A DNA stretch of 13,504 nt from Bacteroidota bacterium (GTDB lineage Bacteria > Bacteroidota > Bacteroidia > Bacteroidales > Tenuifilaceae), in contig JAEXVC010000103.1 in the NCBI GenBank assembly GCA_023406715.1, positions 1 to 13,504 on the forward strand, read 5' to 3'. Made by a program: the position numbers and the translations under genes. Below, one piece after another: positions 6,961 to 13,504 of this stretch; positions within the stretch are counted from its first letter, which is position 1, and each line of letters starts with the position of its first letter. The notes under the pieces were generated by a model. It was not told the origin of the DNA and made no database searches. It saw nothing but the letters and a program-made list of their open reading frames with translations.

Positions 6961-9057
6961 ATGTGGATTAAGCCAGTAAAAACTCAAAGCCTGATTAGTT
7001 TTGTTCTAGTCGCTGTTTTGCTAATAGTTATTGCATTAGCCTCGCTATCACTATACTTGAATAAAAAGAGGAAAGAAGCATTTCTCAAATCAAATATTGA
7101 GCAAATTGAGAAAAGTGTTAAGGTGGCTATTTCTTTCGAAACAGATAGACTTAAGCAGATTACTTTCGATTATACTTTTTGGGACGAAATGGTAGGCTTC
7201 ATTTATAATCCTAAGCCTAATTGGGCAAAGGATAATTTAGACCCAATTATAACAACCTACAAAACAGACTTGCTTTGTGTGCTCGACACAAATTTGCGAA
7301 AAGTTTATTCGGTGAACCGAGAGGAATATAATTTTCTCCACGATTTAAAATTGTCCGATAGCACTCTAAGGCAATTAATAAACCAACGGTTTATTCAGTT
7401 TTATTATCAATCAAAACATGGAATTGTAGAGGTGCATGGAGCAACAGTGCACACAACTAACGACCAAACCAGGGTTGGACCTGTTTATGGTATTATGATT
7501 ATCGGTAAGGTTATTGATAGCACATATCTTAAGAATGTTTCATTGGTTACAGGCACCCGCATTTGGCAGGATTCAATTTCTATTGAGAGTCGTATGCTTG
7601 AGTCTAAGCAGGGAATAACTTTAAGCATTCCATTATTCGGTCAGGATAATAGCGTTATTGGTTATTATAATGTTGAAAAAGTTTACGATTTTTTCAAGCA
7701 TTATACAAACTTCTCATTACAGCTGTTGAGTATATTGATTTTCTCAATCCTGCTAATTGTATTAACGTTGATTATTGTTTTTTCTTATTGGGTCAAAAGG
7801 CCGTTGAAAATTGTAGAGCAGATACTTTATAACGATAACACCTCAAGAATCGCAGATCTTCAAAGTTTCGGAAGTGAGTTTGCTGAAATTGGGAATTTGA
7901 TTGACAGTACCATTGAGCAAAAGAAAACGCTGGAAATTTTAAAGGATAAAGCGGAGGAGTCAGATAGGCTGAAATCGGCTTTTCTGGCCAATATGTCGCA
8001 CGAAATCCGTACTCCTCTCAATGCCATTTCAGGCTTTGCCGAATTGTTATGCCAGAGTTCGCCAAACGATGAGGAGTCCAAAAGTTACAAGAAGATTATA
8101 ATGAATTCGTCCAGTGACCTACTTCATCTTATTAACGATATTCTGGATTACTCAAAAATTGAGGCAGGTCAGTTGGTCTTAAAGAATGAACCATTCTCAA
8201 TAAACGATTTGTTCGATGAGTTATATGCTATTTACTCAAAGAAAAACCTTAACAAATCAGTTAGAGTGATTTGTTTGCACCCCGACAAAAATTTCAATAT
8301 TAATTCCGACAGGCAAAGGATTAAGCAGGTAATGGTAAACCTGTTGGATAATGCTCTGAAGTTTACCGAGAAGGGCATGGTGGAGTTTGGCTTTAAATTG
8401 GTTGGTTCAGAGTTTGAGATGTGGGTAAAGGATACAGGTGTAGGGGTTCCTGAAAGTTCACGAGAATTAATCTTTGAAAGGTTTCATCAGGTTAACAAAA
8501 ATCCCACAAAACTTTATGGAGGAACAGGGCTTGGACTATCGATTTGCAAAGGGTTAGTTGCTTTGCTTGGAGGAACAATTAAATACAGTTCAAATACTGT
8601 CGGCGGTTCAATATTTACAGTTGTTATCCCGCAATTACCAGTAGAGGCTGAAAGCAATCATCAAGAAGGGGAAAATAATTCTACTATACCACAATGGAGC
8701 GGTAAAAGAGTACTTGTTGTTGAGGATGATGAACTCTCTTTAAAATTAATCATTCAGTATTTAAAGAGAACAGGAGTGGAAATAAGTTCTTTCAATGAAG
8801 CACGTTCGGCAATTGATTTTGCTCGTAAAAATAAGATAGACATTGTACTGATGGATATTCGGATTCTAGGGGATATTGACGGTTTTGAGGCCACAAGAAT
8901 GATTAAAAGTTTTAAACCCAATCTCCCAATTATTGCACAAACTGCTTTCGCTTTGGATAAGGATAGGGATAAAGCCATTGAAAATGGATGTGATGAGTAT
9001 ATTTCTAAACCATATAGCTCGGACACATTAACACAAATTATTGCAAAGTTTATTTGA
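6961..9057 (+). CDS. CHASE4-domain hybrid sensor histidine kinase with C-terminal receiver
   Basis: A 698-residue inner-membrane hybrid sensor kinase. Helix 1 is at about 12-32 and helix 2 at about 252-275. Between them lies an extracytoplasmic domain matching CHASE4, with the typical DYTFWDEM block at 70-77. A HAMP-like linker (WVKRPLKIVEQIL...) follows. The HisKA domain has phospho-accepting His347 in MSHEIRTPLN. The ATPase domain has an N-box with Asn460 and Asn464 (NLLDNALKFTEKG), G1 DTGVGVP starting at Asp491, an F-box FERFHQ and G2 GGTGLGLS (520-527). The C-terminal receiver (about 579-698) has acidic residues Glu588-Asp590, phospho-accepting Asp632 in LMDIRI, Thr661 and Lys683 in SKPY, so it looks fully active. 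No output domain and no response regulator or Hpt gene lie nearby, so signal must pass to a partner elsewhere. The ligand is unknown. It is monocistronic: a divergent gene lies upstream and a terminator directly downstream. Confidence 0.93.
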   Translation: MWIKPVKTQSLISFVLVAVLLIVIALASLSLYLNKKRKEAFLKSNIEQIEKSVKVAISFETDRLKQITFDYTFWDEMVGFIYNPKPNWAKDNLDPIITTYKTDLLCVLDTNLRKVYSVNREEYNFLHDLKLSDSTLRQLINQRFIQFYYQSKHGIVEVHGATVHTTNDQTRVGPVYGIMIIGKVIDSTYLKNVSLVTGTRIWQDSISIESRMLESKQGITLSIPLFGQDNSVIGYYNVEKVYDFFKHYTNFSLQLLSILIFSILLIVLTLIIVFSYWVKRPLKIVEQILYNDNTSRIADLQSFGSEFAEIGNLIDSTIEQKKTLEILKDKAEESDRLKSAFLANMSHEIRTPLNAISGFAELLCQSSPNDEESKSYKKIIMNSSSDLLHLINDILDYSKIEAGQLVLKNEPFSINDLFDELYAIYSKKNLNKSVRVICLHPDKNFNINSDRQRIKQVMVNLLDNALKFTEKGMVEFGFKLVGSEFEMWVKDTGVGVPESSRELIFERFHQVNKNPTKLYGGTGLGLSICKGLVALLGGTIKYSSNTVGGSIFTVVIPQLPVEAESNHQEGENNSTIPQWSGKRVLVVEDDELSLKLIIQYLKRTGVEISSFNEARSAIDFARKNKIDIVLMDIRILGDIDGFEATRMIKSFKPNLPIIAQTAFALDKDRDKAIENGCDEYISKPYSSDTLTQIIAKFI

Positions 9058-9058
9058 A

Positions 9059-9087
9059 AAAAGTGAGCTATTGCTCACTTTTCTTTT
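9059..9087. terminator. Perfect bidirectional terminator between the kinase and mscL
   Basis: AAAAGTGAGC (9059-9068), loop TATT, then GCTCACTTTT (9073-9082) forms a perfect 10-bp stem. On the plus strand it is followed by CTTTT; on the minus strand six T follow the GC core. It starts 1 nt after the kinase stop and ends 5 nt before the mscL stop at 9088, so it can terminate both convergent genes. Confidence 0.92.
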
Positions 9088-9489
9088 CTATTTATTCCTT
9101 AAAATATCGCGAATTTCTGTGAGCAATATCTCCTCCTTACTTGGAGCAGGAGGAGCGGTTGGAGTTGCTTCCTGTTTTTGTTTGGCAGCGTTTATTGCTT
9201 TAATTACCATGAATACGGCGAACGCTACAATCATAAAGTCAAAAATAACCTGTAGGAAGTTACCATAGTTGAGGGTAACGGCAGGGTTGGTTTCTGTTGC
9301 TGCTTTCATCACAAATTTTAGGTCGGTGAAATTTACTCCACCAATAAGTAGTCCAAGAGGGGGCATAATTATATCGTTCACTATCGATGAAACTATTTTT
9401 CCAAACGCAGCACCGATAATAATACCGACGGCCATATCAACTACGTTGCCTTTCATGGCGAAGGATTTGAACTCTTGAATGATTTTCAT
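9088..9489 (-). CDS. mscL: Large-conductance mechanosensitive channel MscL
   Basis: A 133-residue inner-membrane channel that opens under membrane tension and releases solutes on hypo-osmotic shock; members assemble as homopentamers. The N-terminal amphipathic segment and first helix are highly typical (MKIIQEFKSFAMKGNVVDMA, then VGIIIGAAFGKIVSSIVNDI at about 18-38). A periplasmic loop (about 50-75) and second helix FLQVIFDFMIVAFAVFMVIKAIN (about 78-100) follow, then a cytoplasmic tail with an Ala/Pro/Thr linker and a charged C-terminal helix (KEEILLTEIRDIL). The frame is open to 9525, but the ATG at 9487-9489 gives the family N-terminus; the longer version would add 12 atypical residues and overlap the upstream gene. 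It begins 16 nt after the DUF3078 stop, so the two are probably co-transcribed. Confidence 0.96.
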   Translation of the reverse strand: MKIIQEFKSFAMKGNVVDMAVGIIIGAAFGKIVSSIVNDIIMPPLGLLIGGVNFTDLKFVMKAATETNPAVTLNYGNFLQVIFDFMIVAFAVFMVIKAINAAKQKQEATPTAPPAPSKEEILLTEIRDILRNK

Positions 9490-9505
9490 GGTAGTCAGAT
9501 TTATG

Positions 9506-10459
9506 TTAGAATTTGAATGAAACACCTATGCCGAGAAGTTCTTTGAATTGAATTCTGGGTTTTATTTCATTCTCAGTAATTACTCCGTCATCGTTAGAGT
9601 CTTTGCCAATCTTAACTTTATCGTCGTAAATTAAATGGGTATTAATATTAATATTGATGTATTTGTTGACTTTTAGTGCAATTAAGGTCTCCCAGTTTAC
9701 AACAATATTCTGTGGGTCTTTTGTGTAGTTGGAGAATAGGTCGAGTTTTGTGGTGAACGATACGTTCTTCATAAATTCACCTTTAAAGTCGTTTTTTGTA
9801 TAGATTATTCTTACGTAACCCCCAAATTCACTTTTTACTGTTTTGCCTTTATCTACACCGAATGCTCCAGCGTTCGAAAGCATTGTATCATTAACAAAAA
9901 TAAATTTCGACGTTGCAGGAGCCGCAAATACGCTGAGGTGCGAGTTGGGCTTGTAATCCATACCAATAGCACCAATTAGGTAGGCTGGAGCTAAAAGATT
10001 TGAAATTTTAACACGAGTACTGTCGTTGGGATAATTATAGCCCGTTGTCATTTGCGTCTTGAAGTTTAACAGAACAGCATAGTAGAAGTTTTTCTTGGCT
10101 TCTCTACCATACTTAGAAAGCAAGTCAATTTTATCATCGGTTTTCTTAGTGTATTTTGCATCTTCTTGGTTAAGTATACCGTAACCTAGGTCTAATGAAT
10201 TATCCCAAGCATTTTTTCCTTTTTTGTAGTTGAAGAATGTGCTAAAAACTCCATTCACAGCATAAGAACTTTGACCTCCGGCGGCCCAGTTTGTTAAAGA
10301 TGTTTGTGCAATAGTAATTCCAACAATTCCACCTTTCTTCCAGCCCTCTAGTGTGTCTTTGGTTTGGGTTTTGAGTTTTGTTTCAGCTTCGGTAACTTGT
10401 CCATAAGTTGCTAGGCTTAAGCAGTTGAGAATGATAATAAAAGTTATTATATTTTTCAT
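9506..10459 (-). CDS. DUF3078 family outer-membrane protein
   Basis: A 317-residue protein with a signal peptide (MKNIITFIIILNCLSLATYG, then QV). After a short polar linker, a GWKKGGIVGITIAQTSLTNW block (from about residue 39) leads into AAGGQSSYAVNG; this W..GG...Q.SL.NWAAGGQ pattern is the hallmark of DUF3078, a Bacteroidota family. The rest alternates strand-like segments such as WDNSLDLGYGIL, NFYYAVLLNFKTQM and GAIGMDYKP, consistent with a beta-barrel, and ends in the aromatic-rich GIGVSFKF typical of outer-membrane proteins. A DSNDDGVITENE loop near the C-terminus resembles a calcium-binding acidic turn, which may be incidental. The function is not known. It is the first gene of a probable pair with mscL, 16 nt apart. 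No convincing consensus promoter was found in its upstream region. Confidence 0.85.
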   Translation of the reverse strand: MKNIITFIIILNCLSLATYGQVTEAETKLKTQTKDTLEGWKKGGIVGITIAQTSLTNWAAGGQSSYAVNGVFSTFFNYKKGKNAWDNSLDLGYGILNQEDAKYTKKTDDKIDLLSKYGREAKKNFYYAVLLNFKTQMTTGYNYPNDSTRVKISNLLAPAYLIGAIGMDYKPNSHLSVFAAPATSKFIFVNDTMLSNAGAFGVDKGKTVKSEFGGYVRIIYTKNDFKGEFMKNVSFTTKLDLFSNYTKDPQNIVVNWETLIALKVNKYINININTHLIYDDKVKIGKDSNDDGVITENEIKPRIQFKELLGIGVSFKF

Positions 10460-10573
10460 TTCTTAAATTATTATGATTTCTAAGTAAAGTTAGAAAAAAA
10501 GATGCAATAGAACTTAACTTTATTGGATTAAACTTTGGGGTGGCAGTATATTCTATATTATAAAGCGAATATT

Positions 10574-11431
10574 ATGGTTGAAATAAAATCTTTAGCAAAT
10601 ATTGATTTCGATGTTTTGTTTGAATCGTTTGCAAAGGCTTTTGCCGATTATGAGATTCAGCCCAACAAAGCGGAATTACAAGAAATGTTACATCGTAGGG
10701 GATTTGTTCCTAGCCTTTCCTTTGGGGCTTTCGATAATGGAAACTTAGTGAGTTTTACTTTCAATGGTATAGGCTTTTTCAATGGAGTTAAAACTGCCTA
10801 CGATACAGGCACTGGAACTCTTAAAGAGTATCGTGGTCAAGGTTTAGCCTCAAAGGTTTTCAATGAGTCTATTCCTTTTCTGGTTGAAGTGGGTATTGAA
10901 CAGTATCTTCTGGAGGTTTTACAACATAACATCAGTGCAGTCTCTGTATATCGGAAGCAAGGATTTGAGGTTACTCGGGAGTTTAACTATTTTGTTCAGC
11001 AGATGCAGGATATAACCCCAAATTCAAAATCAATTCATAAAGATTACTCAATTTGTGAAGTTAAACTTTCCGATTTGGCAGATATTTCGAATTGGTGGGA
11101 CTTTACCCCCTCGTGGCAGAATAGTTTTGAGGCAATAAATCGTAAACCTGTCGACTTTATAATTCTTGGCGTCAAAAAGGACAATATTCATGTAGGTTAT
11201 GGTATCCTGGAGCCTTCATCTGGCGATATCACCCAAATTGCAGTAGATAAGAATCATCGAAGAAAAGGAGTTGCGTCTGCAATTCTTAAGGAATTATTCA
11301 AAAGGAATAATTACACTAGCGTTAAACTTATTAATGCCGATATCTCTTGTGTAGCAATTACAAACCTCTTGGAAGGAAATGGAATTCAACTTAAGGGAAA
11401 ACAGTTCGAAATGATTAAAAAGTTGAGTTGA
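10574..11431 (+). CDS. Tandem GNAT-family N-acetyltransferase
   Basis: A 285-residue cytoplasmic protein with two GNAT folds in one chain. The N-terminal copy has its acetyl-CoA pyrophosphate-binding loop YRGQGLAS (86-93), followed by LLEVLQHNISAVSVYRKQGF, the usual beta5/alpha4 region with N...A...Y...GF. The C-terminal copy has ITQIAVDKNHRRKGVAS with the loop at 228-235, then a degenerate end (INADISCVAITNLLEGNGI) lacking the usual Tyr. Both loops keep the R/Q-x-x-G-x-A pattern, so both could bind acetyl-CoA. The substrate cannot be predicted. The frame is open from a TTG at 10535, but the ATG at 10574 (MVEIKSLANIDFDVLFESF) matches a normal GNAT N-terminus and is preferred. It appears monocistronic, divergent from the DUF3078 gene and 113 nt before the chemoreceptor gene. 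Confidence 0.87.
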   Translation: MVEIKSLANIDFDVLFESFAKAFADYEIQPNKAELQEMLHRRGFVPSLSFGAFDNGNLVSFTFNGIGFFNGVKTAYDTGTGTLKEYRGQGLASKVFNESIPFLVEVGIEQYLLEVLQHNISAVSVYRKQGFEVTREFNYFVQQMQDITPNSKSIHKDYSICEVKLSDLADISNWWDFTPSWQNSFEAINRKPVDFIILGVKKDNIHVGYGILEPSSGDITQIAVDKNHRRKGVASAILKELFKRNNYTSVKLINADISCVAITNLLEGNGIQLKGKQFEMIKKLS

Positions 11432-11544
11432 ATTTATTGGTCATTAATGGTATTTTTATTTTGCTTTTGAATGAATTTTTTTAGAGGTTTTGTTATGATT
11501 TTAAAAATTCTTAACTTCATTCAAACTTTTAAAAACCGAACTGT

Positions 11545-12762
11545 ATGAGCCCGATCGTAAAATACATACTCCTTGTGGTATTCGCTTTAATACCCTTTGG
11601 TTTTGCCGTGGTGTGGTTACTTTACCGCAAAACAATTATTTATACCACTGCACTTACCGTTTTTATTGCCTCAATGGGTGTAAGCATTGTGGCTTTTTGT
11701 GTGGGCTACTTGGGATTTGCGGCAACGCTTTATTGGGCAATTCCGCTATGCTTGGCATGGTTGGTAGGAGCAAATTTTTTCACAAAAATCACTGTCCGTA
11801 ATCCTATAAGGCAGATGAACGAGACTATTAAAGAAATTGCAACAGGTAATTTAAATGTTGAAGTTCCTCAGGAGTTGTTGTTAAAGAAGGATGAGGTAGG
11901 ACAAATTGCCCACTCCATACAAACCCTGGTAAATGAAATGCGAAATGCGGTAATGGCTATTAATCATTGTTCCGCGGAACTTGCAGTAATTAGCAATAAT
12001 TTGGTTGAGAAGTCAGAGATGCTATCGCAAACAGCTAATAGTCAAGCAGCATCCACAGAGGAGTTGTCGTCGAATATGGAGGAAATTGTCTCGAATATTG
12101 CGCAAAGCACTGCAAACTCAAAACAAACGGAGGGTATTGCCTATGCTACCGCAAATAACATATCGCTTACCAATAAGAGTATGCAGGAAGGGCTGGCCGC
12201 TATTCGGAGCATCTCCGAGAAAATTAATATTATTAACGATATTGCTTTTCAGACCAATATACTCGCATTGAATGCTGCCGTTGAGGCTGCAAGGGCTGGT
12301 GAGGCTGGGCGAGGCTTTAGCGTTGTGGCATCGGAGGTGCGTAAATTGGCCGAGCGTAGTAAAATTGCTGCCGATGAGATTGTAAAGATTGCACATCAGG
12401 GCTTAGACCTTACCGAGAATGCTAGCCGAAATCTTGAGAATACTTTACCATCGGTTGAAAGCACTGTCAGATTGGTTCAGGAAATTAACGCTGCAAACAT
12501 TGAGCAACGTGCAGGTAGCGAGCAGGTAAATATGGCCATACAGGATTTGAATATGCAAACCCAAAAAACTGCCTCCGCTGCCGAGGAGTTGACTTCTCAG
12601 TCAGTTGCTTTAAGAGAGAATTCATCGCAGCTTATCAAGAATGTTAGTTTCTTTCATTTTGATGGAGCCGCTGTCCATACCTCAAAGATTTTGCAAAAAG
12701 TTAAGTATCGCGATATTGCCACCAAAGAGGTTAAGGAACATAACGAGTTTGTTAAATACTAG
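11545..12762 (+). CDS. Methyl-accepting chemotaxis-like protein with no periplasmic sensor domain
   Basis: A 405-residue membrane receptor. The N-terminal 80 residues contain three closely spaced hydrophobic helices (about 8-27, 31-55, 60-79) with loops of only a few residues. A positive RKT after helix 1 and TKITVRNPIRQ after helix 3 predict an outside N-terminus and a cytoplasmic C-terminus. HAMP follows (about 85-135; RNPIRQMNETIKEIATGNL). The signalling domain is complete, with the hairpin tip IAFQTNILALNAAVEAARAG (233-252) and then GEAGRGFSVVASEVRKLAERS. Candidate methylation pairs are Glu172-Glu173 (AASTEELSS) and Glu347-Glu348 (ASAAEELTS). There is no C-terminal NWETF-type tether; the tail ends EHNEFVKY. 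Such proteins signal through CheW/CheA, neither of which is encoded here. Any stimulus must be sensed in or through the membrane, or by a partner; this is inference. The DUF4269 gene follows 11 nt later. Confidence 0.92.
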   Translation: MSPIVKYILLVVFALIPFGFAVVWLLYRKTIIYTTALTVFIASMGVSIVAFCVGYLGFAATLYWAIPLCLAWLVGANFFTKITVRNPIRQMNETIKEIATGNLNVEVPQELLLKKDEVGQIAHSIQTLVNEMRNAVMAINHCSAELAVISNNLVEKSEMLSQTANSQAASTEELSSNMEEIVSNIAQSTANSKQTEGIAYATANNISLTNKSMQEGLAAIRSISEKINIINDIAFQTNILALNAAVEAARAGEAGRGFSVVASEVRKLAERSKIAADEIVKIAHQGLDLTENASRNLENTLPSVESTVRLVQEINAANIEQRAGSEQVNMAIQDLNMQTQKTASAAEELTSQSVALRENSSQLIKNVSFFHFDGAAVHTSKILQKVKYRDIATKEVKEHNEFVKY

Positions 12763-12773
12763 CAGAGTTTATT

Positions 12774-13301
12774 TTGATAGATTTTACAAGTATCGATTAT
12801 TTAAAGAATGGGAATTTAAAGCAACAAAGGGTTTACGATGTTTTAAATGCCCATTCTGTTTTTAGTAAATTAGCAAAGTTTAATCCAATACTTGTAGGTA
12901 CAATTCCAATTAATATCGATACCGAAAAGAGCGACTTGGATATAATTTGTTGCTGGACTAATAAAGCAGAATTTATATCCACCCTTAAAACCTCGTTTTG
13001 TAACGAAATTGATTTTTCGGTTTCAGAAAAGATTAAGAATAATAATGAGGTTGTTGTTGCAAAGTTCATGCTGGAGGAATTTCCTGTTGAGGTTTATGGT
13101 CAGAATTTACCTACTATGGAGCAAAACGGTTATAGGCATATGGTTATTGAGCATAAATTGCTTTTGAAGAAGGGGGAGGAGTTTCGGCAGCAAGTTGTTA
13201 ACCTTAAAAAACAAGGGTATAAAACTGAGCCTGCATTTGCAAAGCTGCTTGGACTCGAGAATGATCCTTTCCAAGGAATTCTAAATTTTCAGTTCGATTA
13301 A
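12774..13301 (+). CDS. DUF4269 family protein, nucleotidyltransferase-like, probable TTG start
   Basis: A 175-residue soluble protein. The motif GTIPINI (42-48) followed by KSDLDII (52-58, Asp54 and Asp56) resembles the Gly-Thr/Ser...DxD core of the nucleotidyltransferase fold and is the signature of DUF4269. Later, FPVEVYGQNLPTMEQNGYRHM (about 102-122) and an EPAFAKLLGLENDPF block (about 152-166) are also typical. The family's biochemical activity is not established. There is no ATG upstream of the conserved N-terminus (IDFTSIDYLKNGNLKQQRVY): the frame is closed at 12753, and only ATA, ATT and TTG are available. TTG at 12774 is the best start, with ATT at 12771 as an alternative. It lies 11 nt downstream of the chemoreceptor stop, so it may depend on translation of that gene. 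No functional link between the two is evident. Confidence 0.85.
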   Translation: MIDFTSIDYLKNGNLKQQRVYDVLNAHSVFSKLAKFNPILVGTIPINIDTEKSDLDIICCWTNKAEFISTLKTSFCNEIDFSVSEKIKNNNEVVVAKFMLEEFPVEVYGQNLPTMEQNGYRHMVIEHKLLLKKGEEFRQQVVNLKKQGYKTEPAFAKLLGLENDPFQGILNFQFD

Positions 13302-13356
13302 TTTCTTCTATATTTATTACAGAAATTAGATTTAATAACTCAACAATATAAAGAGT

Positions 13357-13384
13357 TTTGAGTTTATAGGGAATTGTACATTTG
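13357..13384 (+). promoter_or_regulatory. Possible Bacteroidota-type promoter for the Nramp gene
   Basis: TTTG (13357-13360), a 16-nt spacer and TACATTTG (13377-13384) match TTTG-N-TAnnTTTG, with a spacer 2 nt shorter than at the two other promoters in this window. The downstream box is a full match. The predicted transcription start near 13391 leaves about 15 nt before the ATG at 13407. Confidence 0.55.
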
Positions 13385-13406
13385 CACCTCCTTTATTCTA
13401 AAGACA

Positions 13407-13504
13407 ATGTTTGCTATTTTTAAAAATATCGACAGAAAGAACTACCGTCCTCGTTACGGTGGTCTAGATATATTCAAGTTTATTGGACCGGGCCTTTTGG
13501 TAAC
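13407..13504 (+). CDS. Nramp-family divalent metal (Mn2+/Fe2+) transporter, N-terminal fragment
   Basis: Only the first 32 codons and part of the next are present before the right edge. The sequence begins MFAIFKNIDRKNYRPRYGG and ends in DIFKFIGPGLLVT. A basic N-terminus followed by K-[FY]-I-GPGLLVT is the start of the first transmembrane helix of bacterial Nramp proteins; in that family the next residues would be the metal-binding DPGN motif, which lies outside the window. Nramp proteins import Mn2+ or Fe2+ with protons across the inner membrane. A promoter-like sequence sits just upstream, suggesting its own transcription. The identification rests on a short stretch and could not be checked against the metal-site residues. 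Confidence 0.75.
   Translation, partial: MFAIFKNIDRKNYRPRYGGLDIFKFIGPGLLV

Noticed and set aside
9490..9525. Twelve-residue N-terminal extension of MscL
   Set aside because: It would overlap the DUF3078 stop and adds residues not found in MscL, whereas MKIIQEFKSFAMKGN is the family start.
10465..10520. TAACTTTA box on the minus strand as a promoter for DUF3078-mscL
   Set aside because: The last fixed base differs and no TTTG lies at 16-20 nt upstream.
10535..10573. TTG start for the GNAT protein with 13 extra residues
   Set aside because: An ATG at 10574 directly precedes the conserved N-terminus; the extra residues look like translated leader.
11442..11449. Palindrome CATTAATG between the GNAT and chemoreceptor genes
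   Set aside because: Only 8 bp and A/T-rich; the flanking bases do not extend the symmetry, so chance is sufficient.
13299..13328. Inverted repeat TAATTTCT ... AGAAATTA after the DUF4269 stop, considered as a terminator
   Set aside because: The stem is almost all A/T with a 14-nt loop and no following T-run, so it is too weak to call.

Overview
The window looks like a chromosomal segment from a member of the Bacteroidota, probably a Bacteroidales-like lineage. The evidence is AT-rich DNA with A/T-rich leaders lacking Shine-Dalgarno sequences, promoter-like boxes of the Bacteroidota type (TTTG, spacer, TAnnTTTG), and protein families typical of the phylum: a DUF4139 protein with a SusC-like carboxypeptidase-regulatory insert, an ABC permease fused to an M1 peptidase, a DUF3078 outer-membrane protein and DUF4269. 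No phage, insertion sequence, CRISPR array, tRNA or rRNA gene was seen. Gene order reads as ordinary core genome.

Layout, left to right. On the minus strand, a small membrane protein (1213-1398) is followed by a DUF4139/MuiA-like protein that runs off the left edge (1-1184). Divergent from these is a two-gene plus-strand operon: an ABC ATPase (1559-2428) and a giant permease/M1-peptidase fusion (2439-6014), closed by a hairpin terminator. A secreted, beta-rich 202-residue protein of unknown family (6158-6766, minus) lies divergent from a CHASE4 hybrid histidine kinase (6961-9057, plus). A perfect bidirectional terminator separates that kinase from the convergent minus-strand pair of DUF3078 protein and MscL (10459 to 9088). 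The right end is all plus strand: a tandem GNAT acetyltransferase (10574-11431), a chemoreceptor-like protein with no periplasmic domain (11545-12762), a DUF4269 nucleotidyltransferase-like protein that probably starts at a non-ATG codon (12774-13301), and the first 32 codons of an Nramp metal transporter (13407 to the edge).

How the genes work together: several encode envelope functions (membrane transport, outer-membrane proteins, osmotic safety valve, metal uptake) or environmental sensing (hybrid kinase, methyl-accepting protein). Only three close associations are supported by spacing: ATPase with permease-peptidase (10 nt gap), DUF3078 with mscL (16 nt gap), and chemoreceptor with DUF4269 (11 nt gap). 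I found no convincing new multi-gene system. The least ordinary items are the permease-peptidase fusion with altered M1 motifs, the three-helix chemoreceptor without a sensor domain, and the unassigned secreted protein facing the kinase.
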